Shown: positions 35,249 through 47,200 of the stretch, piece after piece | Position numbering within the stretch: position 1 is the stretch's first letter | How the letters are laid out: every line of letters begins with the position of its first letter | DNA from: Diprion similis | Taxonomy: Eukaryota > Arthropoda > Insecta > Hymenoptera > Diprionidae | Direction: 5' to 3' | NCBI RefSeq assembly: GCF_021155765.1 | Contig: NC_060108.1 | Coordinates: 26,809,025-26,873,024, forward strand | Length of the DNA: 64,000 nt | The notes under the pieces: generated by a model | The model's database searches: none | Told to the model about the DNA's origin: nothing | Seen by the model: the letters and a program-made list of their open reading frames with translations, nothing else | Program-made: the position numbers and the translations under genes

Positions 35249-35447
35249 TTTTATTCATCATCAAAAATTATCCTGTATCTTTTATTATTATAATTACACG
35301 ATTAAATTACATTACACGCCCCGTTAAAAACGATCAACTGTACAACTTATATAATAATATACACAATACGGCGATTTGCCTGAATAAAAATAACAGGATT
35401 GTATCCATATATTTATATCTATATTGTATTATATCAAGTATATGCAC

Positions 35448-35539
35448 AAGGTGACCGAAGATTATCATCTTCCCACAGGCTATAGATATTCACGAGGGAT
35501 GCATTGATAGCCTGTGGGAAGATGGTTCTGGGTCACCCT
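35448..35539. repeat. 92-base hairpin / fold-back element
   Basis: An 18-base perfect inverted repeat (left arm CATCTTCCCACAGGCTAT at 35466-35483, right arm 35507-35524) encloses a 23-base loop. Outer arms AAGGTGACC (35448-35456) and GGTCACCCT (35531-35539) also pair, with an asymmetric internal bulge. It may be a miniature transposon relic with GTGACC-like ends or a transcribed hairpin. It lies between CSN7 and mGluR, away from exons. Confidence 0.65.
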
Positions 35540-36306
35540 GTATACATACAAGTATTATGCAGCATGTGGATCTTAAATCAAATGATGCTGGGTAATTAAT
35601 TATATCATTGAAATACTGGACGCCTATTCTTATTTTACTATATAACGCTGTGTATACGTGGTTTTTTTCTTTCAATTTCCAGGTCACTAATTAAAGAGTG
35701 TGTGCCAGTGACAAGATTGAAGAATCTAAAATCTGAGAGGTGTCTTCGTGATTAATTAAGTTATGTTTCATTAACACGACTAGTGTCATCAGGCTGGGGG
35801 CATCGGGCTCATCTATGCTCAGAGCCTGCCGAAGAGACCTCTGATCTCTAAATTCGTTTCTAATCTCCATATATTTCTCGTAATTTTTTTCTCTTTTCTT
35901 TTCTTTTTTTTTTTTTTTTTTTTTCGCTTTTACTTCTCACTATTATTCGTACAATATCAATCAAAGAGCATCCGAACACTGCAATTATTCGTCGGCATTG
36001 TTTTTCTAACATGTTATAGAATACGAATAATAATAAAAATAACATGCAATAATAATCAGATCTAGCTACGATATTTGAATTGTGATGAGAACAGATTTTC
36101 TTAACCTCGGGCATCGGAGCTCGGTTTTGTGACTTATGGGTAAAATTACATATTATACGTATAATATAACATAAATTATACTGTTTATGTCGTGTGTAGA
36201 ATAATATATCTTGAATATATAACAATGCATAATTATTACAACAGCCGTATATTATATATACATTACCGATACTGTGTTATATGCATATATATACATTGTT
36301 TGTTTA

Positions 36307-36307
36307 A

Positions 36308-36352
<45 letters not shown>
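36307..36352. repeat. (ATT)n microsatellite
   Basis: About 15 ATT units; produces a spurious isoleucine-run frame. Confidence 0.9.
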
Positions 36353-38594
36353 GAATATTATTTTTACCGGTAATATTTTTTTATAAAACTATTTATACCC
36401 TCTACGTGTAATACGTATATATTATATAATTATTAATCTTTAATATCTATGCTTTATTATAAATATATTTGTATAGAAATTATATCGAGAGCTGAATATG
36501 AATTTACAAGAACGGCGTAGAATTCAAGTGTTATTAATTCAATAACATTCGTGGTTTTACCGGAATTAAAGCTGGGGCCAATATGTCAACTAGTTGAATA
36601 GTCAACTGATTTCCATTGCTGATACAATTAATACGTTAATAATCGTTAATAAATCCGCTTTAGTTAGAATGATGATATATGAATAAAAATATTTGTTTTT
36701 CTCAAACTTAAAATAAAGAAACTCTATAAATTATTTTCAACTGCACAATTCTTACGATCGTTCACTTTTCCGAGCTCTCGAACAATGTTAATTAACGATA
36801 CCTCTCGTATAGTTAAATACGGCTACCAATTGCAATTCCTATAGTCTGCAGAAATATTATCATATAAATGAGTGAAAGTAATAATAGAATTGTCGTAAGT
36901 TTAACCGGATTAATTTTATTCCTATATAATATCTATATCTTATATCTGTAATATTATAGTACAGTATATAAGTAGTGCATATTTATTACCAACGAGTTTT
37001 CACACTTTCCGCTATAATCAACCAAGTGAATGTATCCTTTTATTTATCTGTGTCTCAAATTTGCTTTCAATTTTATCTTTGTATTTTTTTTTTCTTTTTT
37101 TTTTTTTGCGAGACAGTAAGAAAAGAAAAATAATAAAAGATGTGAATTCAAATTGCCCAGTTTTCATGAATTCTTTAGAACCTGACACAAAGCACGATAA
37201 ATATGTCGAAGGATTAAGTTTTTAGAACTTAACAAAGACACGCGTTTAAAGGTGAAAATGTACACGGAAATTTCTGTATTACAACTATTACGTATATGTA
37301 TGTACATACAAATTACACTACCGTAACGCAATATATCAACTTTTACGTAAAAAACCGATTGCGACGCGTGCAATCATCTCATAAATACTTTTATTCCTCG
37401 TTTTCTTTCATCTCCATTGGAATCCTACGTATAACAATATATCATATATACATATACATGTACTATATCGTTACATATTTAATAACATACAAAAATGAAT
37501 AGGTAATGTCATATCTAATAACATTATCATATAACGTTATATATATATATGTATGCTTATGTACTTTGGCCGTGTTTGCTACGTATTTTTTGTTCACGCG
37601 TATATATATTAATTGTTATATTATAAATATTAAATATACGCATCTTATGTACAATAAATTACACACAACATTGATATAATATACCTTGAGCGTAACACTA
37701 ATATAATCTGTGCACGTTTTCATATACCTATTATTATATACAATTGAAATATATAAAATTTGAATTTTCATTATATATATTAATATTTATATAGTATATT
37801 ATCGTAGCTATAAAACAAATAATTAGATTATATTCAACAGTTCATATAATTTATACTTTACTTTCTTTTATCATGCATTCGATAATGTTTCTTTCATTTT
37901 TATAACTATAGATTATCCTGACAACATTTTTATTCATGTATATGTTATACGTATAGGTATGTGTAATATTAGTACTTAAGGTACAGGACCTGCACGACAC
38001 GAGACTCGTCCGATTATCCTATTGATCCTAAACTCCGCGCCTACATTATACAAAGTTCGAAGACTGCAACGTTTCATTCACACTCCGGAATCGAAGGAAT
38101 CGCTCTTACACAACATTGCATTATTTATTTAATATCCATTTACTCGCGCTCGATCTACTCTTTTCTTTTCTCTCATTGATTTTTTTTATCTCTGCAGTAA
38201 AATTTCGATCGATTTTTTACTGTAAAAATTAGACCAATTACAGATTATACACTTTTTTTTAACTATATCTCACACTGTAATAATTAACGTAGAAGACGAT
38301 GAATTGCTTTCCCTGTTTCCCGCTCCGAATCGCAAATATTCATCTTTTCGAATTACCTATGACGGCTTTAACATATAATGCATGAGGAAATAAAATTATA
38401 TTCTCATTGCGTGATCCTGGATTCGCCAAATATATGTATTATTATCTAGAATAACAGAGACTATTGATATCTTCCTGCGCGTCAAAGTTTATGATTCTTG
38501 CTTGGACTGTGCTGCAGGAAGTTATGCAGAGTATAACGTTAAGCAATACGTCGGGAAATATTATGGTACATATTAGAATATAAACGTTGATCAA

Positions 38595-38600
38595 TTTATT
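38595..38600 (-). terminator. Possible polyadenylation signal of mGluR
   Basis: An AATAAA hexamer on the minus strand, about 127 bases past the receptor stop codon. In such AT-rich DNA this hexamer is common, so the assignment is tentative. Confidence 0.3.
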
Positions 38601-38726
38601 GAGTAATTATTCAATTTGTTTAATTAAATTATTGAGCTATACGACCACCGGCGTCTTCGATATGGGCTTCATGTCGACCTGGAGAACCGCGGCGGTCGCC
38701 GACCTCGTAATAATCGTCGTTGCCTG

Positions 38727-39004
38727 CTATAACGGGCCGTCCTTTTGGCTGACGGGTCCGTTTCCTATCCTGACGTTGTTCTGGATCTGCCTAATCGTCG
38801 CCGTTCGCGACTGATCTTTGCCGATAATTTCCTTCGGGGTTATGGCGCAAATTAGTTCCTTGGCCGCGGCTGCGCCGCTGCTCGTTGTGCTTGCGAATTC
38901 CTGGTCCATTGATGACGGTGATGATTCGGTCTGAGTAGAACGAGATACGAAGCTCGGTTGAACTTTGCCGTTTATGCGATCCTCTCTCACCTCCATCTCG
39001 TAAC
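38727..39004 (-). CDS. mGluR: mGluR terminal exon (distal tail and stop)
   Basis: Acceptor gttttccggcacag, then [40 protein letters not shown], a short Ala run, and a tail ending VSQKDGPL with TAG (38729-38727). The STQTES and SIRQIQNN-like Ser/Thr-rich content fits an intracellular tail, but it is not strongly conserved. Support is the open frame, the clean acceptor and exact phase agreement with the upstream exon. Confidence 0.8.
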
Positions 39005-41202
39005 CTGTGCCGGAAAACGGATAATATTAAGGATACACGCATGCGCGGCAGTGCGAAAAAGGTTGCCGAAAATAAAGCTCAAGAATTTTATCGCGGTTTT
39101 GCAAAACTTGTATATCCAATGGCAGAGATTCGTCGCTGAAGAGTCTTGCACGTCGAAAGTCGAGTGGTAAAGAAAGCGAGAAGAGGAGTGGAGAAGGAGA
39201 ATATTACGAGTGGAAAAGAAAATGAAAAACAAAAATTAACTAACGGCAGTATTAAGTGCCTCCAGCGCTGTCTGCACTTCAGGCTCGCAAAAGCTCAAGA
39301 GGTAGGTATTACGAAGTCGCTAATATATATATATATATATATATGTTCAGCGCGGGGTGAAAACAGGGATGAAAAAAGTTGAAAGGCGTAGATTCTAATT
39401 AAACATTTCCATCCCGCCCATTTCTCAGAAACCAGAGCTCCGCGAGAAGATCCATGATCCATTTGCATATCGCTCGCGCCTCGTGCGTTTTGCGCGATGA
39501 GTAAAGCGATGTATAAATCCCTCTGAGAAGCGAGTGATACGAATATGTGTCTGTGTAGGCATTATACGTCACAGATATTAATCACTTTCACAATTACAGA
39601 GCGCGATTCTGAAACAAGCCAACTCCTGTACGTTTGAGTAAAGGTAGCTGATATTTTTCCCGAGGATCAGAGTCTGCTTGGGTTCCAATTACGGATTTAA
39701 AATGGTAAAAAAATTTATCTGAAAAGTATGTAAGACCCTTTTCAACCTGCAAGTAATTATAATCACCCAGAATCAGGGTACATAATTGCTAACCTTCATA
39801 CACGTATACGAAAATTCTTCTTCATCAATATAACCTAGAATAGGTTATATTTAATTACAAAACTGAATCGTATTTTTATTTTTCTACCCACACGATAAAA
39901 CAAGGTCTTATAATCAGTTTGCACGAACTTTTTCGTGGCTTGGCATTGGCGTGAAAGGCATATTTGACGATCAGCTGATCTTCTCTTTCGACGCCATATT
40001 GTCCTCTTTAACATACATGGACTCGGCGTAATTAGCCTAAAAATTACAACATTTATATGATAAAGAATTGGAGACGATACGTTACATTCGCTTTGCGTCG
40101 AGCAATCGATGGTCGTCGTCACGTGCCTCTTGACGGCCTTATTTTGATCGCAAGTGGCGGCCGTCAAAGTGACTGCAGCCATCATGCTGGATGCGTTGGT
40201 CCCGGTTACGGCTGAGTTTTTGGTCGTGCTGTACCTGGCTGGCATCATGCTTTGCCGCACGTTCCTGTCCGGCCGAATGAGGATGATGTAGAGCTGAATG
40301 GAGGGGAAACGTTTTAAAGGCGAAGGATTGATCGCTGGCTTAAAACCTAAATGTACCTCGTAGACCAAGCCTGAAGGGTGAAAAATACTTAAGACTACCG
40401 TCTAACCTTGGGGCTGAAGAGGCAAGCTATCGTCACCGAGGCTGAGAGACTTATGGTGACCGACATCGAGGTAATCCGGAGGGCGACGTGGTTTCCGGTA
40501 CCAAAGTAGAGAGGAACAAAGGCGAGCCAAATGACGCAGGTTGTGTACATTGTGAAGCCTGGAGGTAGAGAGAAAGAAAAATGGCGATTCAGATTCTGCC
40601 CTCGTTGGATATAAGATCGAGCAGCTCTCACCGATGTGTTTGCTCTCGTTGAAGGACGCCGGTATTTTTCGCGTGAGAACGGCGTAAACTGTACAGACCA
40701 CGATCAGGATGATAGGATAGGTGAAGGCGATCATGTAGCTCGCGTCTATGTAGCTGCTGCAAACCAAGAGGTTGTCCTCCCTGGTTGGATAGTGGTGCAT
40801 GGCTCTCGCGGGGTCGATTATCATCCAGATACCATTCACGAGGACCTGGACGCTCATGAGCCCGGAGCAAATGATGAGCTGCGACTTCGGTGAGATGAAG
40901 GAGGGTCGTTTGGCGGTCTTCTTGCTGGCGTCGAATATCCTCGATATGCGATTTGTCTTCGTGAGCAGAGCTGCGTAGACTACCGTGAAACAAAAACCGG
41001 CCCCAAACCTGCGAAATCCAGGGAACCGAGGCATTAGATGATCGCAGGGTTTGTAATAAGTCGAGAATTAATATCGTGGAAAGAAGATTATGGAATGCTT
41101 ATGTGGTGTCTGAATATGTACTCGGAAATTTCGCGTTGAGAAATACAGTCGATATTTTAAATCGATATATTAGATCGTATATTACGACAGTTGGAACTCC
41201 GT

Positions 41203-41252
<50 letters not shown>

Positions 41253-44200
41253 TTCTCTCTCCCTCTCGAGGCAGGTGAATTCAGGAGAAGTCGGCAATTT
41301 TTCCGCGAATTAAATGTTTCAATTACGACAAAACGAAAGCATCCAAGCCTTTCTTTCAACTTTCATTCAACGCAATTATAGCCTTACAACCCCAAGCTGT
41401 AGGTATAAGGCTTAATTTTATTCAGAATACAAAGGCCACTTAGGACTGTTGAAAGAATGTACAAAAAAAAAAATTAAGATCCCAACATTAAACCTTATTT
41501 CACTTTTGAAATAAAGACCAACCTCCCGACTCAAGCATAAAGTAAACTTTTTTGATCTGAAAAGCGGGACGAAAGTAGCATATTTTTCCCGCTTAACTTT
41601 TTTCCCTTATTTGCTAATCTCGGTTTTACCGCAAAATGAAAATATGATAGAATGATAAAGATGACCAGATGTGAGAGAAATTCTTGAACAAAAAAAGTTT
41701 AAAAAAAATATGCAATACGTACATGGGGTCTCTGAGACCCCAAAATTTCCTCATCATTCATATTTTACTTGCACAACCATGATTCTAGCCCGCTTACTTC
41801 AAGTACGTTAAAATCGCTATAGGGGTTAACTGGACCCCAATGCAGTGTTGGGGTCAATTGGACCCCAATAAGCAAAACGAAAACAGTAAACACAACTGCC
41901 CAAAAAGAGCACCACCCACTCGCGCTGCGGTCGACATAGAACATTCAGCTTTTGTGGGTGAGTGATTCCCACTTTTTGGGTCAATAAATGTGGCCAGAGT
42001 TGAGTCGGAAATAAAGTCCTATATGTAACACAGGAATGAAAGTTGACTTTATTCCCTTGTTACATAATGTACTATTTCGTAACAAGCCGAGCAGAAATCG
42101 AAGAGCACAAATTGTCACACGAGATTGGGGCTAAAATCCGGGGGAGCGTTGCTCCTATAAATGGTTAGAAAAAAAAAAGATTCTTTTACCACTAAATGCA
42201 TTCGATACAGCTGCGACGATTTTATTAACGCATGTGTCACATGTCAGTATGTATGTACATTACACCTATATATATGTGCAGTAGATTTTATGTCAGAGCG
42301 GGGTAATCAAAGGGACGGAGTAATTTTGCTAGGGGTGGTTGGCGGGTCGACAGGCGGGCGTAATGGCTGTGTAGGGGTGTACCGGAATTTTATTATTTTA
42401 TGAACGGTGCGGGGGTGGCAACAAATACTGCAAGTTTTACACCCGGTGATAAAGGCGCGTTCCTCCTCCCTCCCTCCCTCCCTTAGCTGTGTCCCCAATA
42501 CGCTTTATCGGCGTGGATTCGTAAAACATCAGCCTCCCTAATTAGACGTAAACGTGCATTTATGCCTATAGTTTCGCCCTCTCCGTTCACGTCTAACTCT
42601 CTATTTATCGCCCTTTATTGCTAACAATCACCTACAGCCTTCCCGCACCCCGTTATTACGGCTCTTACTCACACCCGCCGTTTGCTGACGGCAATTGAAC
42701 CGCGTGGGTCCGTTTCTTCCCCCTCGCCCTTTCCCATGTCCCGCCCCTTTCATTCCGGTTTTCATTTTCCCACCAAGCTCAATGACGGTAAACCTTGTAA
42801 TTCGGAAAAAATACCTCTGGATCCCGCAAACGATGTCGTTTGGCCGCAAAACAAGGGCGAAGGTCACCAGGTAACAGAGCAGGATTCCCGTCAGTAGCAC
42901 GTAGGACAGCTCTCGCCCCGACGCCTTGACGACGGGGGTGTCGTTGTGCCTGAGAAACACCCCGCCGACGAAGAGGGTCACCTGAAAACAGAGAGGCGAA
43001 GCTTTTTCTCCCTCATCCTCCTCCTCCACCCCTTTAATTCAGCTGGGTCGAATCCAGCGCCTGCATGACTCACCAAAATACCAGTAGCCGAGAAGGACAT
43101 GGCGCCTATCGCCCATCCGCTTTCGGGGCGCAAGAATTCCTCGGGGATGTCGCGACAGGTCGAGTGCGTTTCATCTGGAACGGTGCCCTTCGGGCAGGGG
43201 ATGCACTGGGTTTCGTCGAGGGGATGTCTGACCTGTTTGGATGTAATTTTCCGCTCAGTGTGCGTGGAAACGCGAGAAAAGCTGGGAGAACGTGGATCAA
43301 GGAGAGAGCGACTGACCTGGTACTGCGTGCAGTTGAAACAATGCCAGCAGCAGCTTTCACCCTCGACGTATTTCTTGGCCTGGCCAACCTCGCATGGCAG
43401 GGAGCAGACGCTTTCCGGTGGCAGGGGGTGTCCAAGTCGAAATTGTATTTCTGGGTGCACATCGGTTAAATTAAACGCGCGAATGCAGGCGGTGTTAATT
43501 ACCGAGCTCGTGTTTTTTACTTTATCGTTATTTTTTTGCGACAACTATTTTCCACGCGGCTTACCGGACATGTTCAGCCGGAGTTCGCCCTCCATGTACT
43601 CGCCGACTCTGACCCACTTGTATTTTCCCGGGGAGGCTTGTTTGAAGTGAATTATGTTATATCTGGCCGGTCCGTCCCCATTTTTGTCGAACCGGAATTC
43701 ATCCCCGCTTAAACCTGCGGGCAGGTCAATCGGTTAGAATTTCTTTCTTTCGGCTACAAGAAATAAGCTGGGAAAATCGAATATTCTGAATAAACGAGTC
43801 CTAGAGCTTCGTCGTCGGTAAATATGTAAGAATTAACAATTTTGGCCGGAGAGATTTTTATTGTCACAAAAAACTCGGGGATGGCTTTTCCAATTATTAT
43901 ATTATATCGGTCCAAAAAATTATCATCAGTTCAAACGTCCATCCGAAGTCGTTGACTTTCGAATACAGATCAGTAGGTAGTAAAAACTACATAAATCTTG
44001 TCATGATAATCGACGACTGATTGAGACGTCGATCAGGTTCATACAGAGATCTAACAATTTTCCAGCTGAATGGATCGAGATGAATTGTTGCAGACCATTG
44101 CATTGCTGAGTGAAATCATCGGCAACGTTAATAGATAGATATATATTAAACACCGCTGGTCGTACGTGGTAAACGGGTGCATCTGCACTCGACCGGCAAT

Positions 44201-47200
44201 TAAATCGGTATTAAAACGTCGGGTGCTATAATTACGTCGCTGTAACGCGTCACGAGCTGGAGTTAAATTTGAACAGTATTCATTCTGGTGCAAAGAGCGT
44301 GAAACACGTATGGCCATGCGGTGAAATGAAGTAATGCAAATTGCACCCCGCTCCACACTCTGAGCCGCATCCTTTCCGCAACCGAGTTATCGCAATTAAA
44401 CTGCAACCGTGACTCCAGACTCGACGGCATAAAGCAAATTCGGAGTCCAGCATAGAACAAGCTGCGGATATTACCAAACCTGCATCGTGCAGCTCACCTG
44501 TGAAGTTAACTTTCCTCAAGTATCTGAGCAGCTCCGTTCCTTTGGTGGGTTTCATCGCGTCACACAGTCCAGACTTCCCTTGGCAGAGATCCTCGTGCAT
44601 GTCGCTGCAAAGGGGATGAATTGTCAGACACGCCGAGTTCTCCCTCTGCTGCCGGGTTGCACTCATTGTCAAACTTTGAATCGGACGCGTTGCACGAATA
44701 CGCGTGCACTCCGGGTAATTAAGGTCACGGAGTACTCTCGCCGTTACCGACCGAGCAAACTCACCCTTTTTCTTCCTACATATCAAATAAACAAACGAAC
44801 TTAAAGGGTTTAAAAGACTGTTTTCATAATAATTCCGTAAGTAAAAGAATGCTCTCATGGTCAGTTGGCCCCCGAAATGCGGGAAATATGGTAACACATT
44901 TCAAACAGCCACACATTTTTTTTTACGATTCCCGGGATGAATTCCGTTGGACGAAATTTGAACCCTTTCCGTTCGCTTCCTTTATTTAATATAGCAAGAA
45001 AAAGTGTGAGTTTACTCGGTCGGTAAAGGTAGGATCACAGCACGACCTTAATTGTGCGGAGAAACAATTTTATTACTCCCCGCACTTATCGGCTCGATTT
45101 AGTTTGCACCATGTGTACGCAAGTGCCTCCACGTCCGGAATGCACATGTTGTTTATTGGCTCACCGGAAGGCCCAGGCAAAAGCCATCACCGCGTCGGAA
45201 ACGAACTGCAATTGGTCCTCGAAGGCGGTGTTCTGCTTGGTGAGACGCTCCTCGGTGGTGCAGGCGTTTGTGTATTTCACGTTGTGAGGCGTCCACGAGG
45301 CGTTGGGGTAGCGGCACTTGAAATGATCCTCCCAGAATTCTGTGCGGGCAGATTGAAAGTTCGGATCGAATTGAGTCGGCAATTAATTCTCGCCGAAATG
45401 GACCGTTTAATTCCCTCGAACTCCGAATCGCGGCGGTTCCAAGTCCTTGCGGGCTGCGTTTTCTTCCCTCGGATCTTCCGCTATATTCGCCGATGTAAAT
45501 TACCACCGCGAATCGCGCTTTCGCCCTCCAAACTACCCTAGTTTGCAACCAATTCGCTGGGGAAAATGGCAGCCGTTAACCCGGCTAAATAAAAGGTCGA
45601 GTTCACGGCTCAACGGAGGAATTGACTGATGTTGGATAATTCTCAAATATATTTCAACCCGTCACTCGTATCGATTCGTTTTTATCGCGTCGAATCAGTT
45701 CTCGCCGTTGTAAAACGATCGCTTAATCCCCTCGTGTATACACGTTCATCCACCCTCTACCGAAATGAGCAGAGCTCACGAAACGCGGATACATTCGCAT
45801 GCCGCGATCTTTTTGCCTCGTTCTTATCATCCTCCCGCAACCCTAAAACTCCTCGTCGGTCTAGTTGTATATTGCCTAACCAATGTTTTGCCGAATTTTC
45901 GCCAGACACATTTCAAATTCCTGTACGTCATGTCGGTGCGAAGATTTAAGCTTATATGTATACGGCGAGATGGAAATACGTTATTTCTTTAGTTAGGTGT
46001 AACATATCAGAACTGATTGTGAAACAAAATGTGAATTAAAAAAACGAACACGAATACTCATTTTGTATGAACATAAAATATGGGTGGTTGTAAAAAAAAG
46101 TTTGTCGGTTCGTACATTTCGCATTATACATGTGATGAACAAGGCAATAATGGAAAAAGGGAATAATTAAACCCTTATTACTTTTTCATTGAAAAATTTC
46201 TCCATAAAGGTATACATACATATACCTATATGTATAAATATAAATTACAAAGCGGCTTAAAAATTCGCAGGATTCGCAATCGTATGCGGTGATATATGTT
46301 TTGTAATATTCAAGGAATAACCAAACCGATACCTACACAGCCTTCGCATAAGCAAGGTTCTGATTGATTATTCATGAATTTTTCACTCTGCATTCACCCA
46401 CGTAGCTTCCTGTTCTTTTTTACATCCATTGTTTATCGACTTTTTCCTGCGTGCAGGATACATCGGTATAGTTTCGAAGCGAAATCACAGTATCACCCCC
46501 ACGTGCGCGATTATTTATTTATAACCCTCTTTCGACGAGGTGCTTTCAATCGGAATCTGGTAGGATGGGCATCCTCGAATACGTGTGTGTGTGTGCGTTA
46601 CATCAATGCCGAGTATTTATAATATCCGCACTCAATGCCTGCTATCACGCCTCACCAATCAAAGAGAAACAGAACCCGGGAATCGATAACACCCTAGGGA
46701 CACAACACGCCTACGTATCACGTGGAATGTGTAGTCTTGCTTTCCCGAAAATCCGAAAATCCGAAATTCCGAGATGATTTCTTCGCGCACCTTGTATACC
46801 TTGTAGTGGAAACCATTTTTCAAATCGCAGTCGATTCAACTGCCGGCAAATGTAATCGAAGGAAGAAAAATGACCGAGATGAACTCACCGACGAACCACG
46901 GATTTCTCCGGTTATTTTCCACCGTCAAATTGAGGAAGTATTCCTCGAACCCCTTGACTGGGTTCGCTTGTGGCTGGACGGAAAGGGTGCCCTCGACTTC
47001 CGCCTCGTTTCCGTTGCTGACGAGGTCGCGGGCGCTCCATCCGTCGCTTCCGATCCAGGAGAAAGCGCCTGTCGCGTTGCATCGCCTCACAGCTCGCATT
47101 ACTCCAGCCACTTCTTGATCGGAGCCGAAAATGATGCACCCTGAAACGCGCAACAAGTTAATCCTCTTCCCCTGTCAGCCGGATGCCGTCGCTTCGCCTA

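Larger units (their letters stand above)
31189..38726. other. AT-rich spacer between convergent CSN7 and mGluR genes
   Basis: No recognised coding exon. It holds the 3' untranslated regions of both genes and a high density of simple repeats: A/T runs (31677-31705, 32377-32398, 33841-33857, 35906-35924), (AT)n at 33355-33403 and 34850-34893, (ATT)n at 35193-35248 and 36307-36352, (AAT)n at 33561-33578. It is clearly more AT-rich than the gene regions on either side. A hairpin sits at 35448-35539. Confidence 0.6.
41009..42814 (-). other. mGluR: 1.8-kb mGluR intron with fold-back repeats
   Basis: Lies between the TM2 and TM3 exons. Contains (CT)n at 41207-41249, the GGGGTC palindrome cluster at 41724-41869, the 42022-42066 hairpin and a (CCCT)n run near 42466-42483. 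No coding sequence recognised. Confidence 0.65.

Noticed and set aside
35167..35454. Plus-strand frame with a long leucine run
   Set aside because: Translation of the (ATT)n microsatellite; no gene context.
40593..40631. Extension of the TM6 exon frame upstream through the 73-base intron
   Set aside because: Clear acceptor and donor give the exact conserved KHIGFTMY junction; the extension has no homology.
43099..43650. 183- and 134-codon plus-strand frames
   Set aside because: Antisense shadows of the mGluR cysteine-rich-domain exons, which are secure on the minus strand.
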